This document shows, in pieces, positions 51,091-62,290 of a stretch of 64,000 bases of DNA. A model generated the notes under the pieces. The model saw only the letters and a program-made list of their open reading frames with translations, was not told where the DNA came from and did not search any database. How positions within the stretch are numbered: position 1 is the first letter of the stretch; the number at the start of each line of letters is the position of its first letter. This stretch comes from Rhabdornis inornatus (Eukaryota > Chordata > Aves > Passeriformes > Rhabdornithidae). The position numbers were made by a program, and so were the translations under genes. The stretch is taken from assembly GCA_013397075.1 (NCBI GenBank), contig VWZS01002409.1, forward strand, positions 78,947-142,946, read 5' to 3'.

Positions 51091-51394
51091 CCCCACTTGC
51101 TGAAACTCCACCAGCACCTCCAGCCACGCTCAGCACCGAAACCAGGGATCTTCAAAGGGCTCTGTTAATGTGTTACTAACCTGTGTTTTGCCAGCACCTC
51201 CTGGAAAAAAAAATAAATGTGCTGGGTGGAGGTGCTTCATTAAAAGGGTGACTCAAAGGAACACCTGGAGGATTTGTCTCTCCCCCAGCACAAAACCTCC
51301 TGAGCTGGGTTTGTGTTTGGGCTGGGCTTATAGAACCCCCTCGGAGGCTGCGGGGCAGGGCTGTGGCTGCTGCCCGTGGGTGTCAGCGAACAGC

Positions 51395-51955
51395 GCCAGA
51401 TTTCCATCCCCAATCCCTGAGGATTTCCATCCCGAGCCCCTGAGGATTTCCATCCCCAACCCCTGAGGATTTCCATCCCGAACCCCTCAGGATTTCCATC
51501 CCGAACCCCTGAGGATTTCCATCCCGAACCCTGCAGGATTTCCATCCCGAACCCTGCAGGATTTCCATCCCGAGCCCCTGAGGATTTCCATCCCGAACCC
51601 CTGAGGATTTCCATCCCGAACCCTGCAGGATTTCCATCCCGAACCCTGCAGGATTTCCATCCCGAGCCCCTGAGGATTTCCATCCCGAACCCCTGAGGAT
51701 TTCCATCCCGAACCCTGCAGGATTTCCATCCCGAACCCTGCAGGATTTCCATCCCGAGCCCCTGAGGATTTCCATCCCGAACCCCTGAGGATTTCCATCC
51801 CGAACCCTGCAGGATTTCCATCCCGAACCCTGCAGGATTTCCATCCCGAACCCTGCGAATTTCCATCCCGAGCCCTGCGGGATTTCCATCCCGAACCCTG
51901 CAGCATTTCCATCCCGAACCATGCAGGATTTCCACCCCGAACCCTGCAGATCCCC
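51395..51955. repeat. 23-bp minisatellite with 92-bp higher-order repeat
   Basis: About 24 copies of GGATTTCCATCCCGAACCCT with GCA or GA linkers. The variant CGAGCCCCTG occurs at 51571, 51663 and 51755, exactly 92 bp apart, so four 23-bp units form a higher-order unit. Long open frames on the - strand are by-products. Confidence 0.95.
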
Positions 51956-52084
51956 AGGAAAAGCTCTCGTGCTTTGTGCCACCCTACAGATCCACGGGAA
52001 AATAATTCACTTGGGAAAGGCAAGAATTGACTAAAACTGCAAATACTGAGGACGTTACAGGGAGCAGCAGCCAGCCAGGAGCGG

Positions 52085-52215
52085 ATTTGTCCCAGATTTG
52101 GGAAATTCCAAGGCTTGGAACCACCAGGGACAGCGGAAGGAGTTCCTGTCCCCAGCAGGGTGGGATGGGATGAGCTGCAAGGTCCCTTCCAACCCAAACT
52201 GTGCTGGGATTTCCC
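52085..52215 (+). mobile_element. CR1 LINE 3'-end fragment
   Basis: Forward CR1 tail: GGACAGCGGAAGGAGTTCCT, GATGAGCTGCAAGGTCCCTT, CCAACCCAAACTGTGCTGGG. Confidence 0.85.
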
Positions 52216-53384
52216 TGGTTTTGGGCACCAGCACCTTCTCTGGTGGTGCTGGGTGATTTCAGAACCCCGTGGTCCACACGTGGGAAAATCCAGCTGGGTT
52301 TTATTTTAATTTGTTATTATTTTATTCCTTTAGGGAAGCAGGAAGGCACCTGAGGGGGTGATAAACCGGGCAATGGAGGGTTTGGTACCTGCCCCGTGAT
52401 CTTGCAGCTCCCTGGATCCACCAACACCTCATCCCGAGTAATTAAACCAAATTAGTCCTTTTCCTAATGAACTCCAGCCCCATCCTGGGATGGCCACGGT
52501 CGCCCCAAGGGTCCTGCTGGGCTGCGGCCTCAGTGAATCCCCCCGAATTAACAGCAGAAATTAATTAATCTTGGACTGGGAGAGATGGGAATCCCCAGCC
52601 CGGGAGGGCACAGCCCCGTGCCAGGCTGGGGACATTCCTGCAGGAATTCCTGCCGGGAATTCCTGCGATTCCTGTCGAGGAGGGCTCCGTGCCGCTGCCA
52701 ATTGCGGATATAAATAATGGAGCCCTGATGAGCCCTTTCCGATTTGGCCACGGAGGAGCAGGGCTGGCAAGCGGAGCTGTTTGGGAGCGCAGGGACTCGC
52801 AGTGGCCACTCCGGGGATGCCAGAGATAACAACAACACTCCGGGGATGGCTTTGCTCCCAGCTGCTTCACCCACACTTGGAGCAGGGATTGGGGAATCCA
52901 AGTCCTTAGGTTTGATTTTACACTCATTTTCTTTTACCTTTGGAAAAAGTGCATCCTGCCCTCCCAAACCTCGGTGACCGTTCAGGGCTGCTCTCTACAT
53001 TGGCTCAGACTTTTAATGTTAATTTTCCTGGGATTGGTTGCATCCCTTGAGACTCTGTTAGTCTGGTACTCATGGAAAGTTCTTTTTTCCTTGGTAATAT
53101 GACCTCCTTCCAGGCAAACCAACCCAAACCCGAGGCCAGGGCTCCCGTTCCATGCAGGTGCTGCTCCCTGGGCTGATGGACATCACCGCGGTTGGTTTGT
53201 GTATTTGAACAAACCTCTCTCTAAAACAAGCAAAATTCCTCTGGTTTGACACCCACAAAATTCCCCAGGCCCCCAAAATGCCCCTCAGTGACCTCAGGGG
53301 GTCCTGCTGGGCTGGGATTTTCTCACATCGGGGTGAGGCTGCATTCCCTCATCCCTCCCTCAGCCCCTTCCCATTCCCTCGGGC
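52216..53384. other. Intergenic, no feature seen
   Basis: Unique GC-moderate sequence. Open frames at 52548-52977 on both strands overlap each other and match no protein I recognise. Confidence 0.6.
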
Positions 53385-53840
53385 CACAGCCCTGTGGGGC
53401 TGCCTAAAAACACAGGCCAGACAAAGCTAAAGGAATAAAAAGCATAACTGCTTTTAATCTATTTATTGAAGGGCCTTCAGGTACATTTAGGGCAGATGAA
53501 GCCTCCCAGGGGCTACACCCAAAAATGGACCACGGGTCACAGGTTTTCACACTTTTATAAGTTTGGTTCATTTGCACATTGGGGGTTAATCCTCCAATTC
53601 CAGCTTCAGGTAATGAAGTCATTTACCCCAAGTTTGCTCCCCCCAGCTCCCTTTTGTTTCCATTTTTTGGGGCCTGAGGCAGTGAGGTGCCCTTGATTCC
53701 CAGCCCAGAGAGGAATTGTTGTGTGTGACCAGAATGGGAGAGCAGCAGCTGACACTGTGCGTGGAGTTTACAGTTATACACTAAAGAACTGCAGGGCTAC
53801 AAATACATGAAAATAGAAAAGCTGAAATCCTGAGGCATCA
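53385..53840 (-). mobile_element. Solo ERV LTR (family 1)
   Basis: On the - strand it begins TGATGCCTCAGGATTTCAGC. TATAAAAGTGTGAAAACC lies near 53545-53560 and AATAAATAGATT near 53460, and it ends near AGGCAGCCCCACA. It matches the LTRs at 7367-7830 and 32052-32473. No exact target duplication was found; its end is uncertain by about ten bases. Confidence 0.8.
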
Positions 53841-53999
53841 GCTCCATCGTGTGACCCCCAGCAGGGTCGGGTGGTGAACCCAGGGTTGGGATTGCTCTGC
53901 TGGGGCTCTCACCTCACACCTTTCCTGAGTGAGGGTGTTTGTCTGAAACCAGCAGAACCTTTCATATTTATTTCTTTATATCTTTAATAGTCACCCCCA

Positions 54000-56150
54000 A
54001 AATGGTTGGGTTTCACCACAGACCCTGTGACGGGGCACGAGCATCGTGGTGGCATCAGCCTCGTCCCAGCTGCATTTTTGCCCAGCAAAGCCTTTCCCAT
54101 TCCAGCAGCGCCTTTTCTGCATCAGCCCCGGGGTTTTTTGTTGTGGAACGGGGGCAGGAGCAGCCCTGCCCGCCCGGGCACGGGGGAGGATGGGCAGGGC
54201 TTGGGGACAGCCCCGGTGACTCCTGGGGTGACTCAGCCCCACCAAACACCCGCAGTGTCCCCAGGGCCCCCGGGCCGTGCCCATGGCCGGGAAAGGGCCG
54301 GGCCGGTGCCCGGGATGGTTTCCAGCCTTTGGCTGGTGCCGGGAATTGTCACCGGGCACGCTGCGGGGACAGAAAGTGTTCGTGGGGCTGCTGCTGGCGC
54401 TGCGTGCGAGGGATGAGTTCCACGGAGCAGCAGCTTCTCCTCCCCGCACCTTTTCTGCGTTCAAAGGAGGTTTCTCCTCCCCAAACGCTGTTTTCTCCCC
54501 CAGTTTGTCTCCTCCCTGTCCCATCAGCTCACGGCAGAGAGGAGCTGCTGCCGAAACCCTGCCCCACTGCGCGTTTATTCCTGCAGTCACAAAATCCTCA
54601 TTTGCTCACATTTGGGGGTTTACGGGCATCAGCAGCACGAAACAGACCCCGCCCAAGGAGAGAGGATGCTCCTGCACAGCCAAAGGGCAGCAGAGAATTG
54701 GGGATGCACGGGAGGGAGGGACGGGGTTCAGCACATCCGCACCCCCTCCCAGCCCGGCCGGGGCTGATCTCCTCCATGGAGAGCTGTAAATATTTTGCAA
54801 ACAAAGCCGCTGCCGCAGGTGCAGCCCCGAAAGGCTCAGGAGCAGATAAAGATGCTGAGCGGAGCATCCGCGGTCGGGGCACGCCGGAATTTCCGTGGAG
54901 ACGGCGGCAGCGCTCTCTGCTTCCTTAGGAACCAAACATTTCATCGGCGTTGAGTAGAGCGGCAAATATGCGGCGATGGGCCCGGACAGGCTGCCCGGGT
55001 GTGTCCCAGGGCGGGGATTGCTCCGGCAGCACCTCGGGATGATCGCGGGACGCTGATCCGGGATCCGGGCATGGCCACGTGCAGCGCTTCAATCCCAAAA
55101 TGAGCAATTTCTTCATTCTGAAGGCAGCAGGAGGACCCTGGCCTGATTAATTTAAGTGCAGGGTGACTTTTACTTTGACAGAATAAATGATTTATTTCTC
55201 GTTGTTGCCCCAAACTTTGTTGGGTTGAGCGGCACCCAAAGCTCCAGCACTGAGGAGGGTTGAGTTGAATTGGGATTAATTTTTAGCTCCCGGTCTAAAC
55301 CTCTCTTCCAGAAGCCATTAGCTGGTTATTTTCCTTGCTTGCACGGTGGGTTTTTAGCTGACAGGTTTTGCAGGACACGGCGTAGGAAATCTTCCTGGTG
55401 GCAGCTGTGATGGAAGCTGGATGTGGATCGGGAATGTGGGGCTGGGATTTCCCGGGCATCGCCCGGCTCCTCACTCCTGCCTCCCCTCTGGTCCTTCAGC
55501 AGGGACAGCGGGACGTGCCCTGAGCGGGGACACTCACCCGGGGCACCCCCAGGGACACCGGGGGCTTTCCTGAGTAGGGGACATCACACCTGGAGCACTC
55601 ACGGGCACCAGGGGCTGTCCCGAGGCGGGGACATCGCACCTGGAGCAGTCACAGGGACGCCGGGATATCACACCTGGAGCACCTGGAGCATTCACAGGGA
55701 CATGGGAACATCTCACCTGGAGCACCTGGAGCACTCCCAGGGACACGGGGACATCACCCCTGGAGCGCTCATGTCCCGCCCGCCCCCGGAGATGCTCTGC
55801 ACGAACCCGCGCTGGCAGCGCCCTGGGTCCCGGAGCTTTGGAGCGGTTCCCTCCCGGCTTTCCTGCGCTGCTCCTGCGGGACCAGAGCTCGGGTGGAGCC
55901 CCCGTGGCTCCAGCCCTGGGCTGGGGAGCGCTGCTGCAGCCGCTGAGCTACAAAAAAACTGCTGAGAGCAGCAAAAAGCGGCTGCAGGAAGGGAAACGGG
56001 AACGGCCTGGAGCTCCGGAGGTGCCTTCGGTGCCTGATGTCACCCGCTGGGAATCAGCTCGTTGCCGTCAAATGTTCGCAATAATTGAAGGATGCTGCTG
56101 GGTTTGCCGTTTGCTCATTAAATGGGATTAAAATCAGCAGCCTGGGAGAA
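54000..56150. other. CpG-rich intergenic segment
   Basis: Higher CpG and GC content than its surroundings, with a forkhead-type GTAAATATTTTGCAAACA at 54786-54803 and unique conserved-looking stretches at 54780-55000 and 56020-56140. Long open frames (for example 53939-54928) have no recognisable domain. It may be a distal CpG island or the promoter of an unannotated transcript. Confidence 0.3.
55530..55775. repeat. Irregular minisatellite (CACCTGGAGCACTCACAGGGACA)
   Basis: About seven irregular copies with 12-50-bp spacing, some with a doubled CACCTGGAG block. Confidence 0.8.
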
Positions 56151-58700
56151 GCTGCGGGGATTAAACCCCCGAGAAGGGCCTGGAGTGGGGTGGGCACCTC
56201 CAGCATGAGACACCCAGGGACAGCACCCCAAACCCCAGCAGGGTGACCACGGGGCTCGCTCGGGGCTGTCATTTGTGCCCAAGCCCCAGAGGGTTTCGGT
56301 CCCCACAGGAGCATCCTGAGCCCTTTCCCATCCCCATCTCACATCTCGGGCTGAGGACAGCCCTGACTGTCCCCAGGGTTTGGACTGAGGGTGGCTGAGG
56401 TGCTGCTGGCACAGCACCTGGGAAAGAACAAGCGGGATGATGATTAATAACAGTAATTATTGGGTTATCAGTGTTAGGACAGAGATCTCTCCCTCTGAGG
56501 CACTCCAGCCCAACAGCCCTTTAATGACAGGGTGTCCCTGGCTGCCCTGCCCTGCCCTCTGCCTCCTTCCCAGATTAAAACATCTCCTTTATCCCTTCTG
56601 CAGCCCCTGCCCTGTCCCCACGGCAGGGAAAGATGGGAAAGGTGTCAGGCCCAACATCCCTGGCAGGAGCAGCCAAGACTAAACATGGTGTTCTTGATAC
56701 TCCTTTTTTTTTTAAAGCTCAGCCTCTCTCCACACGTCAAAGCTGAACTTAAACCACAAACACCTGAATTTTTCCAATTTCTGATTAATATTTGCTCTTT
56801 TTTATATCACACATCTTTCCCACTGGAGAAGGGCTGTAGGGCAAGTGTTATCCTGCTTCTCCAGTCCCAACATATTCCCCCTGTGGGGCAGGCTGGGGTG
56901 GATGGCAGCAGCCTCAGAAGAAGCAGAGCTGGGATCTCTGATCATTCCCACTTCTCCTGCTGCTCCAGGGACATTTGTGGATCGCTGAGGACCTGGAGGT
57001 TGCACCAGGTTTGGTTGGGTTTTCTGTGATTCACCCACACAGGGTTTGTGTTTCCCAAGGGAAGGGATCAGGCTGAGCCAGGCTGAGGAGTGCCAGGGTG
57101 GCGACTCCTTTCCAGAAGGAAAACTCTGATTTTTGGAGCGGGAAATCCACTGTGAGGTGCCTGATGCTCCCAGGGGGAAGGGAAGGGGCAGGAGAGCTCT
57201 GCAGAATCCAAGATCAGGGAGCAGGAACGTGTCTGATCCCTCCTGGGTTCTGTGGCAACAGTGGGATGGGGGAGAAAATCCCTGTGGGACAGGAGGGAGA
57301 TTGTAATTCCCACTCCAGATCTGGGACCTGCAGGAACAAGGCCTGGCTGCAGGAACATCACTGAGCAAAGGGAGGATCCTGCTCAAGAAAGGCTTAACAA
57401 GCACCAGGAAAACAAAATCTTTCCAGAGGCACATCCAGGACTCCTTACACACCTCAAAAATTCCCCATCCCGGGATGGGGCCTTTGGGGGCAATGCCCAA
57501 AGCCCCCCAACCTTCCTGGGGTTAAAATACAGCACAGGGGCTTCCCCTCCACACATCCTTTGCACCATTTTATTGATAATTTTACCCCAAAGCATCTTCT
57601 CCTACTGACACATTCCCCTTTGGGAGGGGAGTGGGATCCCTGCTGATCTCCAGGGTTTGGATAAAAGAGCAGGAGCTGGTTCCTCTCCAGCTGTCAGTGT
57701 GAAGGGGTGGGATCAATCCTGCAAAAAACCCTGCAAATAGGGATTTAATCATTTTTTTTTTTCTCTCCTGGAAACAAGGGAGTTACATTTCCTGGAGGTT
57801 CAGGTGGCTGCCCCTGCCTTTTCCTATCACCTTGATGTGCCAGGGGGACATTCCTGAAGTGATTTTGTCTTTAATCCACCCAACACCCTTTTCCAGCCCT
57901 CTTTGTGAGCTCAGAGTTTGTTTTTCCCTGGATCCTTGATTCCTCACACGTGAGTTGTGAATCATTCCCACCTGGAATGGGAACGTGGCCCTGCAGCAAA
58001 CCAGTCAAGGCCAATCCCCATTTTCTTATCAGGGAACAGAAACGTGTCCCAAGGGTGGCTCCTAAAAAACCCACCCAGAGCTCGGGAGGTCTCGGGGGTG
58101 TTTTGGGAGCTTCTCCCCAGAGCAGCTCCAAAGCTGCCTGGCCACACTCAGGAGTTCATTTGGGAGCCTGGGCTTGGTGGTTTTGTGCTCATTTCTGTCA
58201 CTCTCCTGCCTGCAGGATCCCTGAGCTCCCTGGGGTAAGAACTGACCAGGAAGGAGCCCTGAGCTGCACCCGGGCTGTCCCAAAGGTGAGCAGGGAATCC
58301 TCCAGGATTTACTGTTTGCACCCAAAGCCTGGAGGCTCCTGCCCAGGAGGAAAATGTGGGATTCCACCCAGGTCTGGGGGACTGCAGATGCCCCCAGCAT
58401 GTCCCTTGAGGCTCCACCACGGTCTTGCCATGTCCTGAAAGGTGCCACAGACACGTCCAGGGAGAAAAATCATTTTTCCTCCATCGGAAAAAGTTCAGGG
58501 AATCTTTTGTGGCACCAGAACATCGCAGCTCGCTGTGTGTTTATGGTCAGCAGCTCCAGCCCACTGCTGGTTTGGAAACATTTCCGGATAATTGCAGAGA
58601 GAGACAGAACAGGAGAGTTTGGTGGGAGCTGCTGGGATTGGGGAAGGAGCAGAGAGGAGCAGGGAAGGTTCCCATCCCTGCAGGGAGGGCACTCAGCTGT
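56151..58700. other. Intergenic, no feature seen
   Basis: Unique sequence with short T-runs at 56704 and 57752. No gene, LTR or CR1 copy recognised. Confidence 0.5.
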
Positions 58701-58713
58701 GCTGCACTTCCAG

Positions 58714-59388
58714 TGTCAGGATTTTTGGTTCTCTTTAAAAGAGCTGAGCAGTTGTGAGTTGCTATAAAGTTGTTTATTGTAAAGGCACATCTGTCTCAAA
58801 AGGCAAAGAGTCCCAAGTGTTCCAGTCCACACTAAAAGCTTTCAGCACAGAGTCCCAAATAAAAGCAAAGTCCCGTTAGAAGCAGAAGCAGCTCCTGGTG
58901 CAAGGCCCCGAGAGGGCTGGAGCTGCAGCCTGGTACAGAGTCTCGAGAAGCAGATGCTCCCTGGGCTTTTCTTCTTTTGTTCTTTTCTTCTTTTTCTTCA
59001 TGTGGTGGTAGTGATGATGATGATGGTGGAGGAAGAGAGCAGGAGAGAGCTCTCACTCCAATACACGGGTTCTTATTTACAAATTCCCCAATGAGCTAAA
59101 AACACAAATCTGAAGCATTTCTTCTAAACTTACTAGAATTCTTGTTTTTTAATACAAAAGTTTATATATAATCTGCACATATGGCCTATCTGTTCTATCT
59201 GAAAAATGTAAGCAATATTCTTATTCTATTTTTATTATATATAAAACTATGTTTTGGAGCTCTCACAGAGACTTGTTTTCTAAGACCTGTTTTCTACACT
59301 CATATCTAGGACTATGTTTTTGAGCTCTCACTGCAGCTTGTTGATCTCTCTCTGAGGAACTCAGGCCTCTGTTTGTTAGACTCCAACA
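58714..59388 (-). mobile_element. Solo ERV LTR (family 5) with 6-bp target duplication
   Basis: The 675-bp element runs from TGTCAGGATT to CTCCAACA, flanked on both sides by TTCCAG (58708-58713 and 59389-59394). On the - strand AATAAACAAC lies near 58775, 60 bases before the end, which suggests - orientation; an AATAAA on the + strand at about 58858 leaves some doubt. Six-base duplication is usual for ERVK-like integrases. Confidence 0.85.
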
Positions 59389-59394
59389 TTCCAG

Positions 59395-61840
59395 AAGACT
59401 TGGGAAAGGGAATTACAGAGGGAGGAGGCAGCAGGACAAGGAAACCACCAGGGAACACCCAGGGAAGGTCAGGCTTCCGTGTCACCTGCAGCAGGTGGGG
59501 GGGCCCAGCAGGTCCCTGCTCTCCCCAGATTTAATTAATCCCCACATTAATTAAATCCTGGAGCCTGACCCAGCACAGGGATGTCAGAAATTCGGGGCGC
59601 TCCTGCCCACAGTCAGGTTCAAAGCAATCCCACAGTTCATCCAGCCTCTCCTGCATCACAAAGGAATTTTTTTCCCCCAAATAACGTCTCTGGCAAATAA
59701 ACTCATATTTTTTGCAGAGGAGATTGGCTCTCTGTTGTTCAGCTCATGGTTCAGTTCATCACTTTGAGTAATTTCATCCATTTTGAGGCATTTTCCCTCA
59801 GTCTTCTTGTTCCTAATTTAAGTAACAAACTCCCCAGAGTCTTTGCTGACTTCCCAGCCCCAGTCCAGGCAATTTTGGAGCTTGGAGCTCTTTGCCTTTG
59901 TGCAGCACTGAGAACCTTGGAGCCTCCCTGTGTGGCCTGGACCAGCTGAAACTTTCCAAAACACTTCCCCCTTTTGTTCTTGTTTTCTTCTGGGGTTGTT
60001 ATTGTCACCTTCAGTCCCTCCCAGGCCAATCTGCTCCCACCTTCTTTTCAGCTCTGGCTTGTCCCTCAATCGCAGCCCTCCTGTGCCCCGGGCAGGGAGG
60101 CACTGCTGGCACCGCCTTTATTTTCCAAAATACATCTCTGGGCCTCTGCAAAGCCACCCAGGACAGCTCTGGGGAGCTCCTTGCAAGGGCGTTTGCAAGA
60201 ACAGAGTTCCAAAGCTCCCTCTAAGATGCCACATCCTCATTGTCATTAATGTTGAACAGTGACCATGTTATGCTCCTGGGAGCTCTGAGGCTCTGCTGAC
60301 CCAACTGGGAGGGGGTAGAAACCCAGGGATTTTCCTGCTAGAAACTTCACTGGCTCCTGCAGCAGAGCTGAATCTGTTTTTGCAGAAGATCTGTGCCAGC
60401 ACAAGTGGAGCGAACCAGGATTTCCACCCTGGCTGGGAAAGCTGCAGAAGGTCCTGCCAAGGGCACCATCCTTCCTTGGGCAGGCAGGCAAGGCTGGGCA
60501 GCAGGAGCTGCACAACAGTTTGGTTTTGTCAGGAAAGTCACTGAGTGCGAGAGGAAGGCAGCCTGGGGTCCCTGCCAGTTCCCAACCCTTCTCCAGTCCC
60601 TGTTACACAAACAGCAAAGCCAGAACATGCTGGGGCCCCAGTCCTGCACCGTGCTCAGAACCCTCAGCAGCCACAGCCACAGAGCCCAGGCTCCTGCTGA
60701 GCTGCTCCTGCTGCTCCCAGCACTGGGGCAGCTCTGGGAGCTCTGGGAGGGGTTTGGCACTGCCCAAGGGTGCCTTGAGTAACTCCTGCAGCCACCCTGG
60801 AGCAGCCCAGCTGCTGTTTGGAGACAGGACTGTTAGCAGGGCTCTGCAGGGCTTTCACAGAGCTGTGCTTGCTCTCTGATGTGGTTCCAGGGCAGCAGAG
60901 GTGCAGGATTGCTGCTCCAAAGAGCCAACTCCACACCAGCCCCTCCTGTACTTCACAGGGCCAGACAGAGCCACCAACACACCCACAGCCCTGAGTCCCT
61001 TGTGGGACACCAACCCAAAGCTCCCCGGGGCAGTTCCTGCCCAGTTCCCCTCCTCAGCAGCAATTCCAGCTGCCAGCAGTGACATCAGCCCCCACAGAGG
61101 TGAGAACAAAAACACTGCACCTTCACCCCTCTGCTAATTGCCAATCCCAGTGCGTGGCCAACACCAACAACAGGCACCAAAGGGGCTGGAGAGTTATTCA
61201 GCCTCTAAAATTATAATTATAATTATTTCTGGGATGGGACCATGCTAGGAAATTCAAGTTCAAACAGAGACAAGGAAGCCAGGGAAAGCTTTATTAGATT
61301 CCAGCCTCACCAGGTGTCAGAACTGTGCCAGGTGAGTTACCAGCATGCACAGGTGGGGAGCAGTGCTGGACATGCAGGGCAGCAATGGGGCAGGGGGGCT
61401 GTGCAGGGCTCTGGGGGGGCTGTGCAGGGCTCTGGGGCTGCCCTGGCTGGAGCTGAAGGGTTCCCAGAGAGGGGACAGGGATGGGAGCAGCCCCCAGAGA
61501 GGGGCCATCCACTGGAGGCACAGTGAGCTTTGGATCCAGCCTGGGAGGGAGCCAGGACAGGTCCTGGATGCTCCATGGAGGGCACAGCAGCTGCTGCCTG
61601 CACCCAGCAAAGGGGAGGGCAGGGAAGGGAAGGGAGGAAGTGTTGTCCTTGCAGAGCCCCTGAGGCTCCAGTCCCACACAGAAGCTGCCAGTGCAGGCAG
61701 GGAGGGCCCTGGGGAGCCTCCTGGGGCTCCTTGTGCAGGCCCAGGGCTGGACAGAGCAGCAGCTCTGCAGGAAAATGTGAGAAACCCCTCAGCATTCAGG
61801 CTCCTGCCTGGTTCAAGCACTAGTCAAGCCCAGCTTACCC
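59395..61840. other. Intergenic, no gene seen
   Basis: Unique sequence downstream of UBR4. A second possible poly(A) signal on the - strand (TTTATT at 61290-61295) lies here. No repeats or exons recognised. Confidence 0.5.
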
Positions 61841-61850
61841 ATTTGTTCGG

Positions 61851-61856
61851 TTTATT
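61851..61856 (-). terminator. UBR4: Candidate poly(A) signal of UBR4
   Basis: TTTATT on the + strand gives AATAAA on the - strand, 370 bases after the UBR4 stop. It fits a short 3' UTR; an alternative lies at 61290-61295. Confidence 0.5.
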
Positions 61857-62225
61857 TAACTTCAAAGAGGTGCACACTAAAGCATTAAGATTTACTGGTT
61901 TGGATTCCTCTCTGTACAAGTTCTTTCAAACAGCTTGAATGCACAAGGCTTTACAGATAGAAGCGCTGAAACACAAGATAAAACAAATCTAAATTCCAAA
62001 TCACTCCATGAAGAAAAATTGTAGAAAATAAAAAAACAAAAACAAAACAAAAAAAAACCAAAAAAAAAAAAAAAAAAACCAAAAAAACAAAAACAAAACA
62101 AAGCAAAAAAAAATCCAACAAAAACCCGCAGCACTCCTCAGGGAAGGGCCAGGCTGCAGAGGAGGGACACAGGGGTGCAAGGCAAGCGCTGGAGGCTCTG
62201 CCCAAAGCTGCTCCGTGCTGGTGGC
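61851..62225 (-). other. UBR4: UBR4 3' UTR
   Basis: The sequence between the stop codon and the nearest downstream AATAAA. It contains an A-rich block (62027-62115; U-rich in the transcript), made of CAAAA and CCAAAA units in a roughly mirror-symmetric order. The part at 61860-62020 is AT-rich and looks conserved. Confidence 0.55.
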
Positions 62226-62290
62226 TCAGGGGATGGAGTTCAAGAGATCCTTGAGGAAGCTGTCAGGATCACTGATTTCTGACAAGAGTC
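62226..62290 (-). CDS. UBR4: UBR4 last coding exon
   Basis: Sixty-five bases, acceptor TTCAAAG, coding GLLSEISDPDSFLKDLLNSI and P, then TGA at 62226-62228. Confidence 0.95.

Noticed and set aside
51240..52197. 200-236-codon frames with MEILQGSGWK repeats
   Set aside because: By-product of the 23-bp minisatellite.
53939..54928. 329-codon + strand frame
   Set aside because: CpG-rich DNA with few stops; no domain, and it overlaps a frame on the opposite strand.
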